From contig NZ_JACRMG010000040.1 of NCBI RefSeq assembly GCF_016219575.1, forward strand, positions 124,001 to 188,000: DNA of 64,000 bases, read 5' to 3'. This stretch comes from Bradyrhizobium sp. Its GTDB lineage: Bacteria; Pseudomonadota; Alphaproteobacteria; Rhizobiales; Xanthobacteraceae. The notes beneath the pieces were generated by a model. That model ran no database searches, had not been told where the DNA came from, and saw only the letters and a list, made by a program, of their open reading frames with translations. The position numbers and the translations under genes were made by a program. Below, piece after piece: positions 1 through 8,341 of this stretch (the first letter of the stretch is position 1; each line of letters starts with the position of its first letter).

Positions 1-1
1 G

Positions 2-991
2 CGCCGCAGCCTCGCGATCGCCGCCGGCAAGATGGGCTCGTGGGACTGGGACTGGGTCAATGGCGACTGGATGTGGGACGAAGGCCAGTACCAGATTTTC
101 GGCCTCGATCCCGAGAACTTCGTCGTCACGTCGTCGAACGTGCAGGCGCTGCTGCATCCCGACGACATCAGCGAATTGCGCAAGGCGCAGGCGCAGTTCA
201 CCAAGGGCGTGAAATCCTATGAGGCTGAATTCCGGATCGTGCGGCCGGACGGCGAGGTGCGCTGGTGCGTCGGCACGGCCGCCGTGACGCTCGATAATGC
301 CGGCCGCGTCGTGCGCGTCAGCGGCGTCACCGTCGACATCACCGAGCGCAAGCATGCCGAGGAGCGGCAGAATCTGCTCGCGCGCGAGGTCGACCATCGC
401 GCCAAGAATGCGCTGGCGCTGGCGCAGTCGATCGTGCGGCTGACGCGCGGCGACAACGTGAAATCCTACGTGCAGTCCGTGGAGGGCCGCATCAACGCGT
501 TGGCGCGGGTGCATACCGTGCTGTCGCTGTCGAGCTGGCAGGGCGCCGAAATCCGCCGCCTGGTGGACGAGGAGTTCGCGCCCTATGCCGTCGGCAACCA
601 GATCGCCCTCACCGGCCCCGAGGTGCAGTTGCGGCCGGCGACCGCGCAGACGCTGGCGCTGGCGCTGCACGAGCTCGTCACCAACTCCGCCAAGTATGGC
701 GCGCTGTCGACGCAGTCGGGGCGGCTGTCCGTCAGCTGGCAGGACAAGGACGGCGTGCTGTGCCTGGTCTGGCAGGAGCAAGGCGGCCCGCCCGTGCGCA
801 AGCCGACATCGCAGGGTTTTGGTACGCGCAGCGTGCTGGCCAGCGTCGAATCCCAGCTTGGCGGACAAGCCGACTTCGACTGGCGCAGCGAAGGGCTGCT
901 GTGCCGGCTGTCGGTACCGCTGTCGCCGGAGGCCGCAATGTCCGGGCGCAGCACCGTGCGCGAGCCGTCCGTCGAACGGGCGGGCTCCTGA
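2..991 (+). CDS. PAS / HWE-family sensor histidine kinase, 5' end outside the window
   Basis: The reading frame is open from the first bases of the window, so the gene begins upstream and only about 330 C-terminal residues are seen. A PAS-fold with its PAC tail fills the first third and ends at VDITERKHAEE. It is followed by an HWE-type kinase domain: the phospho-acceptor box reads EVDHRAKN, the N-box HELVTNSAKYGALS, and the family's W-x-E appears as LVWQEQGGP. Such kinases autophosphorylate on the box histidine and in alphaproteobacteria often act in light, stress or general-stress signalling. No transmembrane segment is visible in this part. The signal and the partner response regulator cannot be told from here. 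The next gene starts 56 bp downstream and is unrelated. Confidence 0.9.
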   Translation, partial: RRSLAIAAGKMGSWDWDWVNGDWMWDEGQYQIFGLDPENFVVTSSNVQALLHPDDISELRKAQAQFTKGVKSYEAEFRIVRPDGEVRWCVGTAAVTLDNAGRVVRVSGVTVDITERKHAEERQNLLAREVDHRAKNALALAQSIVRLTRGDNVKSYVQSVEGRINALARVHTVLSLSSWQGAEIRRLVDEEFAPYAVGNQIALTGPEVQLRPATAQTLALALHELVTNSAKYGALSTQSGRLSVSWQDKDGVLCLVWQEQGGPPVRKPTSQGFGTRSVLASVESQLGGQADFDWRSEGLLCRLSVPLSPEAAMSGRSTVREPSVERAGS

Positions 992-1047
992 CTCTAGGTT
1001 CGGCCGGCGCTGTTGACGGCGCCGCGGCGCTGCGGTCATCTCACCGC

Positions 1048-2043
1048 ATGAGAAATCTCCTGACCGATATCGCGGGCGTCAGCGTCGGCCATGCGGACGA
1101 TGCGGCGTTGGCCTCCGGCGTCACCGCCATCCTGTTCGACAAGCCGGCTGTTGCTTCCGTCGACGTGCGCGGCGGCGGGCCGGGCACGCGCGAGGACGCC
1201 CTGCTCGATCCCGTCAGCACGGTGGAGGCGATCGATGCCATCGCGCTTTCCGGCGGCTCGGCCTATGGCCTCGATGCCGGCGGCGGCGTGCAGGCCTGGC
1301 TCGCCGAGCGCGGCCGCGGCTTCCGCATCCGCGACGCCGTCATTCCCATCGTCACCGGCGCGATCTGCTTCGATCTCCTCAACGGCGGCAACAAGGCCTG
1401 GGGCCGCTTCTCGCCCTATCGCGACCTCGGCTACGCCGCGGCTAGCGCAGCCGGCAGCGATTTCGCCATCGGCAGCGTCGGCGCCGGCCTCGGCGCCACC
1501 ACTGCGAATTTCAAGGGCGGACTAGGCTCTGCCTCGGCGGCGACCGCAGCCGGCGTCAAGGTCGCAGCGCTTGCCGTGGTCAACGCCGTCGGCAGCGTCA
1601 CGATCGGCGACGGGCCGTGGTTCTGGGCTGCGCCGTTCGAACTCGACGGCGAGTTTGGCGGGCGCGGCATGCCTGCCGCCTTCACCGCCGACATGCACAG
1701 ATTCCGCATCAAGGGCGGACCGGATGCGACGGCGGTGGAGAACACCACGCTGGTCGTTGTCGTCACCGACGCCATCCTGACCAAGCCGCAGGCCAAGCGG
1801 CTGGCGATGATCGCGCAGACCGGCATGGCGCGCGCGATCCATCCCGTGCACGCCCCGCTCGACGGCGACGTGGTGTTTGCGGCGGCGACCGGCGCCAAGC
1901 CGGTCGATCCGCTGTTCGGTCTCACCGAGCTCGGCATGGTCGCCGCCAATGTCGTGGCGCGATCCATTGCGCGAGGCGTCTATCATGCCGCCGCGCTGCC
2001 CTTTCTGGGCGCGTTACCGGCTTGGAAGGACCGGTTCGGCTAG
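1048..2043 (+). CDS. P1 family peptidase (DmpA/NylC-like Ntn-type aminopeptidase)
   Basis: This 331-residue protein starts at the ATG giving MRNLLTDIAGVSVGHADD, the characteristic opening of the P1/S58 family. These enzymes are made as one chain and cut themselves in front of a nucleophilic Ser/Thr; the expected segment is present as KGGLGSAS at about residues 156-163. Glycine-rich stretches (GGSAYGLDAGGG and GSVGAGLGATT) match the fold. Family members act as D-aminopeptidases, beta-peptidyl aminopeptidases or nylon-oligomer hydrolases, so the substrate is not predictable. No signal peptide is seen, so it is probably cytoplasmic. An in-frame opening further upstream only reads through the preceding gene in another frame and was rejected as start. 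Confidence 0.9.
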   Translation: MRNLLTDIAGVSVGHADDAALASGVTAILFDKPAVASVDVRGGGPGTREDALLDPVSTVEAIDAIALSGGSAYGLDAGGGVQAWLAERGRGFRIRDAVIPIVTGAICFDLLNGGNKAWGRFSPYRDLGYAAASAAGSDFAIGSVGAGLGATTANFKGGLGSASAATAAGVKVAALAVVNAVGSVTIGDGPWFWAAPFELDGEFGGRGMPAAFTADMHRFRIKGGPDATAVENTTLVVVVTDAILTKPQAKRLAMIAQTGMARAIHPVHAPLDGDVVFAAATGAKPVDPLFGLTELGMVAANVVARSIARGVYHAAALPFLGALPAWKDRFG

Positions 2044-2064
2044 CATCCCGCATTTAGCTGAGAA

Positions 2065-2805
2065 CTAAACGCTGACGGATAGCGATGAGCTGGCCTGCGT
2101 GGCGAGTGCGTTCGCCTGCCGCTGGATCAGCTGTTCGAGGAGATTGTAGGACGACGTCGCCGCGGTCGATGTGCTCGAGGCGGCCGGCTTCGTCATGGTG
2201 ACCGTCGAGCCGTCGGCATAGGTCAGCGACGTCGTGCTCGAGCCGTCGGCGTTGGTGACGGTGGTGCCGCTTGCGCCCTCGAGCGCCTGCAACAGCGGAT
2301 CGCCGGATTCATCGCTCGCGCCGCCGGCCGTGTGATGATGGCCATGGTGACGGCCGCGGCCCTTCAGCGCCGAGGACATCTCCTCCAGCGAGACCGAGTT
2401 GTCGCCATCCCTGTCGAGCTTGCCGAAGACGTCGTCAGCTTTCGCAAGGTTGGTGCCGCCGGCGCCGAGCGCATCCTCGAACTCGTCCTTGCTGATCTTG
2501 CCGTCGCCATCGGCGTCGATCTTCGCGAACAGATCCTTCAGCGCGTCCGCGCGGCTCATCGGCTGGAAGGTCGATCCCGACTGGCTCTGCGCCGCCAAGA
2601 GCGCGCTCATGGTTTCCGGCGAGATATGCGCACCGCCGCCTGCGGCAGGGCCCGCGTACGGACCCGACGAGGTCGCAGCGTCCGCCTGGAAGGCGAACAG
2701 GTTGGCCTGGTCCTGGCCGGAACCCGCCGACGGCGTCTGCTTCGCCGAGGCGAGGCCAAACAGGCCGTCGATGACGGATGCCGCTGCACCCAAGGCAAGC
2801 ATCAT
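2065..2805 (-). CDS. EF-hand domain protein
   Basis: This 246-residue protein has two canonical calcium-binding loops, DADGDGKISKDE at residues 97-108 and DRDGDNSVSLEE at 131-142, forming an EF-hand pair. Residues 2-20 are hydrophobic and may be a membrane-associated or export segment. The rest is low-complexity: Ser/Thr/Gly-rich before the pair, then a His-rich stretch (HHGHHHT) and a Thr/Ser-rich tail. The start at 2805 was chosen because GGAG lies 8 bases upstream; a longer frame to 2898 has no such support. Small EF-hand proteins of this type are common in Bradyrhizobium and their role is not established. The gene converges with the P1 peptidase gene and is divergent from rpe. Confidence 0.8.
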   Translation of the reverse strand: MMLALGAAASVIDGLFGLASAKQTPSAGSGQDQANLFAFQADAATSSGPYAGPAAGGGAHISPETMSALLAAQSQSGSTFQPMSRADALKDLFAKIDADGDGKISKDEFEDALGAGGTNLAKADDVFGKLDRDGDNSVSLEEMSSALKGRGRHHGHHHTAGGASDESGDPLLQALEGASGTTVTNADGSSTTSLTYADGSTVTMTKPAASSTSTAATSSYNLLEQLIQRQANALATQASSSLSVSV

Positions 2806-3062
2806 GACGAGAACTCCAACAATGGCCGCTATCGGCGCGGCGCGTACCTTCTCGCCGGATTCTTCAGCAAGCGCCGTGCCAGCGGAAAAACCCAGCAAAA
2901 TAAGGGCTTTTCGCCATCGGCCGGCCCCGGCAACCCCGGCAACAAATGCCGCTTCCGGCAGATTTTTCCGCCCACAGGAGAAGTTTTCCTCCGCATTGCC
3001 CCCTCGGGGCCTTGCGTGTTACGCGAAACCATTCCGACCCGTCCATATGATCCGGAAGCGCC

Positions 3063-3764
3063 ATGTCCCAGCCGTTTGCGCCACGTCCCCTCGTCATCGC
3101 GCCGTCGGTGCTCGCCTCGGATTTTTCCAGGCTCGGCGAGGAAATCCGCAACGTCGATGCAGCGGGCGCCGACTGGATCCATCTCGACGTGATGGACGGG
3201 CATTTCGTGCCGAACATTTCCTATGGCCCCGATGTCATCAAGGCGATGCGGCCGCACACCAAGAAGATCTTCGACGCCCATCTGATGATCTCGCCGTGCG
3301 ACCCCTATCTCGAAGCCTTCGCGAAAGCCGGCTGCGACCAGATCACCGTGCATGCCGAGGCGGGCCCGCATCTGCACCGCTCGCTGCAGGCGATCCGCGC
3401 GCTCGGCAAGAAGGCCGGCGTCTCGCTCAATCCGGCAACACCGGCGAGCGCGATCGAATATGTGCTCGACCTGATCGACCTCGTGCTCGTCATGTCGGTC
3501 AATCCCGGCTTCGGCGGACAGGCTTTCATTCCCTCCGCGCTCGGCAAGATCAGGGACATCCGCGCCATGACCGCCGGACGGCCGATCGACATCGAGGTCG
3601 ACGGCGGCGTCGGCCCCGATGTGTCCGGCCAGCTTGCGGCCGCAGGCGCCAATGCGCTGGTCGCAGGCTCCGCAGTGTTCAAGGGCGGCACGATGGAGTC
3701 GTACAAGGCGAACATCGCCGCAATCAGGAATGCAGCGCTGCTTGCGCGGGGCGAGGCGATTTGA
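3063..3764 (+). CDS. rpe: Ribulose-phosphate 3-epimerase
   Basis: This 233-residue protein interconverts D-ribulose 5-phosphate and D-xylulose 5-phosphate in the pentose phosphate and Calvin cycles. It shows the family's signature stretches: IAPSVLASDFSRLGEE near the N-terminus, HLDVMDGHFVPNISYGP (metal-binding His and catalytic Asp), VMSVNPGFGGQAFIP, and the phosphate-binding VDGGVGPD followed by GANALVAGSAVF. The length is normal and the ATG is preceded by GGAAG. It stands alone here, next to repeat-rich DNA rather than in a cbb operon. Confidence 0.96.
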   Translation: MSQPFAPRPLVIAPSVLASDFSRLGEEIRNVDAAGADWIHLDVMDGHFVPNISYGPDVIKAMRPHTKKIFDAHLMISPCDPYLEAFAKAGCDQITVHAEAGPHLHRSLQAIRALGKKAGVSLNPATPASAIEYVLDLIDLVLVMSVNPGFGGQAFIPSALGKIRDIRAMTAGRPIDIEVDGGVGPDVSGQLAAAGANALVAGSAVFKGGTMESYKANIAAIRNAALLARGEAI

Positions 3765-3815
3765 GGCGGCGGACGTGCTGCTGCCGATTTGAATGTTAGA
3801 GCCACGACCACCGGC

Positions 3816-3918
3816 CGTCATACCCCGCGCATGCGGGGTATCCAGTCCGCCGCAGCCCATCGACATGACAGCTGACGTCTCTGGAATACTGGATCGCCCG
3901 CTTTCGCGGGCGATGACA
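3816..3918. repeat. Intergenic palindromic repeat (GTCAT...ATGAC type)
   Basis: The segment begins GTCATACCCCGC and ends GGGCGATGACA. It contains a 9-bp perfect stem (ATACCCCGC / GCGGGGTAT) and a second hairpin around CGCCCGCTTTCGCGGGCG. The ends are complementary (GTCAT/ATGAC). I recognise this as a dispersed intergenic repeat of Bradyrhizobiaceae-type genomes; it may also help terminate rpe transcripts. Confidence 0.7.
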
Positions 3919-3924
3919 CTTGAA

Positions 3925-4345
3925 GACATGCATTCTCGTTCTCACGACGCGATTTTCGCCTGAGCTTTGCATCTCGTTGGCCCCCTTTTTTGAAGAGGGC
4001 GCAGGGAAAGCCGGGCGCCGGCGGCACCCGCATCACCGTGTGCGATCTGTAGCGAAAGAAAATGCACACGGGTTTGACAGGTACAGCCGAGACATCCCGG
4101 CTTTCCCCGCGCAATGGCTTTACGACTTATGTCGCGCTCTCCCCGGGGAACGGCCTTTCTTGCCCCCGTTGCCTCGCCAGCACAGGCCGGCGGGGATAGA
4201 CGCCAGGGTCGCGGCGCCAGGACCACACGATTTCGCCGTACGCTGCCAACGTTTCGTCGGGCGGGAACAATCTCGCCTGACGCCGCAGCGTCCATCGCAA
4301 CCCGCGCCAACGTTCGTGACGACCGCGAAGCGTCCCCTCATGGAG
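3925..4345. repeat. Probable dispersed non-coding repeat block
   Basis: Open frames here on both strands are rich in Arg, Pro and Ala, lack a credible ribosome-binding site and match no protein family. The sequence contains phrases I associate with a high-copy repeat block of Bradyrhizobium genomes that is often annotated as short hypothetical proteins (for example around GGGAAAGCCGGGCGCCGGC and CTCCCCGGGGAACGGCC). The identification is from memory, not from alignment. No gene is called. Confidence 0.45.
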
Positions 4346-4660
4346 GCGCGGGATGCGCCGGATATACTTCCGATTTACGGAACTGTCAACAGATATTGTT
4401 CCGATTTTTAGAACTAGCTGAACTTGCTGCGGAATTCGATTTCCAATCTTGCCGCCGGACGTTTCCGCCCGGCGGCGACGGCGACATTAGTGCCGGCATT
4501 TCGTGTCTCAATCGCAACAAGCAGAGCTGGGCGGCTGCTACATCGCGCGAGTCGCCCATTAATTACAATATATTGTCTTATATTTCACTCGTGAACGGCG
4601 CGATCTCGCTTGATGCGCTGCATCTCACTTCCATTTGGCAATCCCGCTCCCATATATATA
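4346..4660. other. AT-rich intergenic stretch upstream of the catabolic operon
   Basis: This stretch is distinctly richer in A and T than the flanking DNA, especially from 4380 and again at 4555-4600. It holds no credible gene. It contains the palindrome at 4565-4576 listed separately and leads into the promoter region of the OYE-badH-badI operon. The composition suggests curved or nucleoid-protein-bound DNA or acquired sequence; this is inference. Confidence 0.5.
4565..4576. promoter_or_regulatory. Perfect 12-bp palindrome, candidate MarR operator
   Basis: The sequence ACAATATATTGT is its own reverse complement. Its core AATATATTG recurs at 4661-4669, overlapping the -35 element listed next. 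MarR proteins bind AT-rich palindromes of about this size, and a MarR gene closes the downstream operon, so this is a plausible second operator. Confidence 0.4.
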
Positions 4661-4695
4661 AATATATTGACATATTATGCGGACAGCGCTAGTCG
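4661..4695 (+). promoter_or_regulatory. Candidate promoter with overlapping inverted repeat for the OYE-badH-badI operon
   Basis: A perfect -35 hexamer TTGACA lies at 4667-4672. Seventeen bases later is a weak -10 (TAGTCG, 4690-4695), about 37 bp before the first start codon. The inverted repeat AATAT-N6-ATATT (4661-4676) covers the -35, which is where a repressor such as the operon's MarR protein could act. The -10 is poor, so either an activator helps or the true promoter lies nearby. Confidence 0.4.
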
Positions 4696-4731
4696 ACAGG
4701 CAACAAACGCCTGGAAACGCCGGAGCCCCGC

Positions 4732-6726
4732 ATGCCGAACGCGCACGCTGTACTTCTCGATCCGATCCGGGTCGGCGCGGTGACGCTCAAGAGCCGGATC
4801 GTGATGGGATCGATGCACACAGGCCTCGAATGCCATCCCGAGCGTTTCGACGAGCTTGGCCGGTTCTATGCGGAGCGCGCCAAGGGCGGCACGGGACTGA
4901 TCGTCACCGGCGGGTTCGCGCCGAATTTCGCGGGCCGCATGAAGAACGAGCCCGGCACGTTCGAGCGGCCGGACCAGGTGGGCGACCACCGCAGGATCAC
5001 CGCGCCCGTCCGCGCGGCGGGCGGCCGCATCCTTTTGCAGATCCTGCACGCCGGCCGCTACGGCTATCACCCGGCCGTGGTGGCGCCCTCGCCCATCAAG
5101 TCGCCGATCAACCGCGACGTGCCCGCCGAACTCACCTCCGCAGAGATCGAGGAGACGATCGCAAACTATGCGACGACGGCGCGTCTCGCCATCGAGGCCG
5201 GCTATGACGGCGTGGAGATCATGGGCTCGGAAGGCTATCTCATCAGCGAATTCCTGGCGCCGCGCACCAATCACCGCGACGACCAATGGGGCGGCCCGCT
5301 GGAAAACCGGGCGCGCTTTCCGCTCGGCGTGGTCAGGGCGGTCCGCGCCGCAATCGGCGACGCCGTCATCTCGTATCGGATCTCCGCGCTCGAGCTCGTC
5401 GAGGGCGGGCTGACGCAGGACGAAACGACCTGGCTCGCCAGGGAAGTCGAAAAGGCCGGCGCCGACTGTCTCTCGACCGGGATCGGCTGGCACGAGGCCG
5501 CGGTGCCCACCATCGCAGGCCCCGTGCCGCACGCGGCCTTCATCGAGTCGACGCGCCGCCTGAAGGAGGCCGTCGGCATCCCCGTCACCGCCAGCAACCG
5601 CATCAATCTTCCCGGCGACGCAGCCGGGATCATCGAGAGCGGCTCCGCCGATCTCGTTTCGATGGCGCGGCCGCTGCTGGCGGACGCCGAATTCGTCAGC
5701 AAAGTAGGCCGCGGCCGCCCCGATCTCGTCAATGTCTGCATCGCCTGCAACCAGGCCTGCCTCGACCATTACTTCACCGACCAGGTGATCACCTGCCTGG
5801 TCAATCCGCGCGCGGCCCGCGAGAACGAGTTTTCCGACACCCCTGCGCCTGCCGCCAAGCGCGTCGCCGTGCTCGGTGCCGGCGTGGCCGGCATTGCGGC
5901 GGCGCTCGAAGCCGCCCGCCGCGGCCATCACGTCACGCTGTTCGAGGCGGCGAGCCGCATCGGCGGGCAGTTGGCGCTGGCGGCGCACATTCCCGGCAAG
6001 GAGGACTACGGACTCTCGCTCGAAAGCTTTGCGGCGCAGCTCGCCGATTGCGGGGTCGAGATCCGGACGGGAGCGGCGGTCGATGCCGATACGCTCAAGC
6101 GGTCTGACTTCGACGAGGTGATCGTCTCGACCGGCGTGTCGCCGCGTCCGATCGACATCCCCGGCGGCGACGATCCGCGCGTCGTCGGATACATCAGGAT
6201 CCTCGACGGCAGCGTGAAGGCCGGCGACCGCGTCGTGATCGTCGGCGGCGGCGGCATCGGGCACGACGTCGCGCTCTTCCTCGCCTTGGAGAGCAACGGC
6301 CGAAGGCAAACGCGCGAGGAATTTTTCGAGCGCTGGGGCATCGGCGGCACGGCGAAAACCCATGCGGCGCGGCGGCAGATCACGATGGTGAAGCGCTCGC
6401 CCGGCGCCTTCGGCCGCACGCTCGGCAAGAGCACGGGCTGGATCCTGCGACAGGAGCTGAAGGACATGAAGGTACGCCAGATCTCCGACGCACGTTATGT
6501 GGGGATCGACGCGCAGGGGCTGCACATCGCCCTCCCCGACCGCAACGAAATCCTGCCGTTCGATACGCTGGTCGTCTGCGCCGGCCAGGAACCGGAGCGG
6601 CGGATCGCCGACGAGATCGCGGCGAACGGGCAACCGGTGCACGTGATCGGCGGCGCGAGGCTCGCAGGCGAACTCGACGCCAAGCGCGCGATCTACGAAG
6701 GCGCCATCCTGGGAAACCGGATTTGA
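4732..6726 (+). CDS. OYE/FadH-type flavin- and FeS-dependent NADH:flavin oxidoreductase (2-enoate/dienoyl-CoA reductase family)
   Basis: This 664-residue protein has the three-part layout of 2,4-dienoyl-CoA reductase and 2-enoate reductase. An FMN-binding old-yellow-enzyme barrel occupies residues 1-330. A [4Fe-4S] cysteine cluster follows at about 336-360 (CIACNQACLDHY then ITCLVNP). An FAD/NAD(P)H domain begins with the dinucleotide motif VAVLGAGVAGIAAALEA near residue 380, with a second nucleotide motif VVIVGGGGIGHD further on. Such enzymes reduce or oxidise C=C bonds conjugated to a carbonyl or thioester. It is the first gene of a run continuing with badH- and badI-like genes and a MarR gene, so it probably acts on a cyclic or unsaturated acyl-CoA intermediate. 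The exact substrate is inference; related enzymes include trimethylamine dehydrogenase-like proteins. Confidence 0.88.
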   Translation: MPNAHAVLLDPIRVGAVTLKSRIVMGSMHTGLECHPERFDELGRFYAERAKGGTGLIVTGGFAPNFAGRMKNEPGTFERPDQVGDHRRITAPVRAAGGRILLQILHAGRYGYHPAVVAPSPIKSPINRDVPAELTSAEIEETIANYATTARLAIEAGYDGVEIMGSEGYLISEFLAPRTNHRDDQWGGPLENRARFPLGVVRAVRAAIGDAVISYRISALELVEGGLTQDETTWLAREVEKAGADCLSTGIGWHEAAVPTIAGPVPHAAFIESTRRLKEAVGIPVTASNRINLPGDAAGIIESGSADLVSMARPLLADAEFVSKVGRGRPDLVNVCIACNQACLDHYFTDQVITCLVNPRAARENEFSDTPAPAAKRVAVLGAGVAGIAAALEAARRGHHVTLFEAASRIGGQLALAAHIPGKEDYGLSLESFAAQLADCGVEIRTGAAVDADTLKRSDFDEVIVSTGVSPRPIDIPGGDDPRVVGYIRILDGSVKAGDRVVIVGGGGIGHDVALFLALESNGRRQTREEFFERWGIGGTAKTHAARRQITMVKRSPGAFGRTLGKSTGWILRQELKDMKVRQISDARYVGIDAQGLHIALPDRNEILPFDTLVVCAGQEPERRIADEIAANGQPVHVIGGARLAGELDAKRAIYEGAILGNRI

Positions 6727-6773
6727 AACCACCGCGAAGATCTGCGGAAGATAGAGCAAGGTGAGGTAGGAAC

Positions 6774-7541
6774 ATGAGAGGTCTCAAGAACCGCGTTGCG
6801 GTCGTCACTGGCGCAGCCGGTGGAATCGGGAGCGCGATCTGCCGCCGGTTCCTCGACGAGGAAATCAACATCATCGCCATCGATGTCAACGCTGACGCCT
6901 TGAAGCAGCTCGCCGCCGATCTCGGCGCCGGCGAGTCGCGGCTGTTCTGCGTCACGGCCGACATCATCGACTATGGACGGGTCAAGGAAGCGGTCGACCG
7001 CGGCGTCGCAAAATTCGGCAAGCTCGACATCCTCGTCAACAATGCCGGATGGGACGTTGCAAAACCGTTCCTGCAGACCGAGCCAGATCTCTGGGACAAG
7101 ATCATCGCCATCAACCTGCGCGGCCCGCTCAACCTGCACAAGGCCGCCCTGCCCCACCTGATCGCCGCCGGCGGCGGCAAGGTCGTCAACATCGCCTCCG
7201 ATGCCGGCCGGGTCGGATCGTCGGGCGAAGCCGTCTATGCCGCGTGCAAGGGCGGCATCATCTCGTTCTCCAAGACGATGGCGCGGGAATGCGCGCGCGA
7301 CAACATCAGGGTCAACGTGGTTTGCCCGGGACCGACCGACACGGCGCTGCTGCGCTCCTTCGCCGGCGAAGGCGAATTCGGGCAGAAGATCTATGAGGGA
7401 CTGAAGCGGGCGATTCCGCTGAAGCGGCTCGGACAGCCCGACGACATGCCCGGCCTCATCGCCTTCCTTTCCAGCGACGATGCCAACTACATGACCGGCC
7501 AGGTGATCAGCGTCTCCGGCGGTCTCACGATGAATGGTTGA
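6774..7541 (+). CDS. badH: SDR-family dehydrogenase, BadH-like (2-hydroxycyclohexanecarboxyl-CoA dehydrogenase)
   Basis: This 255-residue short-chain dehydrogenase has the NAD-binding TGAAGGIGSAI motif at the N-terminus, the NNAGWD motif, the catalytic Ser (in NIASDAGRVGSSGEA) and Y-x3-K as YAACKGG. The C-terminus VISVSGGLTMNG and the segment NNAGWDVAKPF closely resemble, as far as I remember, BadH of Rhodopseudomonas palustris, which oxidises 2-hydroxycyclohexane-1-carboxyl-CoA to the 2-keto compound with NAD+. The next gene is a BadI-like ring-opening hydrolase only 10 bp away, which strongly supports this reading. The aliA, aliB and badK genes usually grouped with badHI are not in the window. 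Confidence 0.82.
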   Translation: MRGLKNRVAVVTGAAGGIGSAICRRFLDEEINIIAIDVNADALKQLAADLGAGESRLFCVTADIIDYGRVKEAVDRGVAKFGKLDILVNNAGWDVAKPFLQTEPDLWDKIIAINLRGPLNLHKAALPHLIAAGGGKVVNIASDAGRVGSSGEAVYAACKGGIISFSKTMARECARDNIRVNVVCPGPTDTALLRSFAGEGEFGQKIYEGLKRAIPLKRLGQPDDMPGLIAFLSSDDANYMTGQVISVSGGLTMNG

Positions 7542-7551
7542 GGAGAGCAAG

Positions 7552-8322
7552 GTGCAGTACAACGACATCACTTACGAAGTCCGCGGTCCCGCCGCCTGGA
7601 TCATCATCAACCGGCCAGACAAGTACAACGCCTTCCGCGGCCAGACCTGCGAGGAGCTGATCCACGCCTTCAACAAGGCGGGATGGGACAAGTCGATCGC
7701 CGCCATCGTGCTGACCGGCGCCGGCACGAAATCGTTCTGCACCGGCGGCGACCAGTCGGCGCATGACGGTTCCTATGACGGGCGGGGCATCATCGGCCTG
7801 CCGGTCGAGGAGCTGCAGACCACGATCCGCGACGTGCCGAAACCCGTGATCGCGCGCGTCAACGGTTTTGCGATCGGCGGCGGCAACGTGCTCGTCACCT
7901 GCTGCGATCTCGCCATCGCCGCGTCCTCGGCGGTGTTCGGCCAGGTCGGTCCCAAGGTCGGCTCGGTCGACCCCGGCTTCGGCACCGCGCTGCTGGGTCG
8001 CGTCGTCGGCGAGAAGAAGGCGCGCGAAATCTGGATGCTGTGCCGGCGCTACACCGCGCAGCAGGCGCTCGAGATGGGCCTGATCAACACCGTGGTCGAA
8101 CCGGCCGAGCTCGACGCCGAGGTCGAGCGCTGGTGCGCGGAAATCGCGGCGCTGAGCCCGACCGCGATCGCGATCGCCAAGCGATCCTTCAACCAGGATT
8201 CGGAATCGATCCGCGGCATCTCGGCGATGGGCATGCAGGCGCTGAGCCTGTTCTACGACACCGAGGAGTCGCGCGAAGGCGTCAAGGCGTTCCTCGAAAA
8301 GCGCAAGCCGCAATTCCGCTAG
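7552..8322 (+). CDS. badI: Crotonase-family 2-ketocyclohexanecarboxyl-CoA hydrolase, BadI-like
   Basis: This 256-residue crotonase-fold protein would open the ring of 2-ketocyclohexane-1-carboxyl-CoA to give pimelyl-CoA. It keeps the oxyanion-hole regions of the family (AFRGQTCEEL, FCTGGDQSAHDGSYDGRG, GFAIGGGNVL) and the GSVDPGFGTALLGRVVGEKKA segment; the GDQS-HDG-YDGRG run is typical of BadI and MenB-like ring-acting members. I chose the GTG at 7552 because AGGAG sits 7 bases upstream and the resulting start VQYNDITYE lines up with the known BadI start. An ATG at 7534 would add six residues and overlap the previous gene. The assignment rests on remembered similarity. Confidence 0.82.
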   Translation: MQYNDITYEVRGPAAWIIINRPDKYNAFRGQTCEELIHAFNKAGWDKSIAAIVLTGAGTKSFCTGGDQSAHDGSYDGRGIIGLPVEELQTTIRDVPKPVIARVNGFAIGGGNVLVTCCDLAIAASSAVFGQVGPKVGSVDPGFGTALLGRVVGEKKAREIWMLCRRYTAQQALEMGLINTVVEPAELDAEVERWCAEIAALSPTAIAIAKRSFNQDSESIRGISAMGMQALSLFYDTEESREGVKAFLEKRKPQFR

Positions 8323-8341
8323 GGAATCCAGAGGCGCCCGG

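Noticed and set aside
4114..4692. 192-codon frame across the repeat block and AT-rich tract
   Set aside because: It passes from repeat-like GC DNA into AT-rich DNA and through the promoter region, and has no ribosome site or family match.
4675..6759. 694-codon minus-strand frame over the OYE-type gene
   Set aside because: The plus-strand protein has all cofactor motifs; the minus-strand frame has none.
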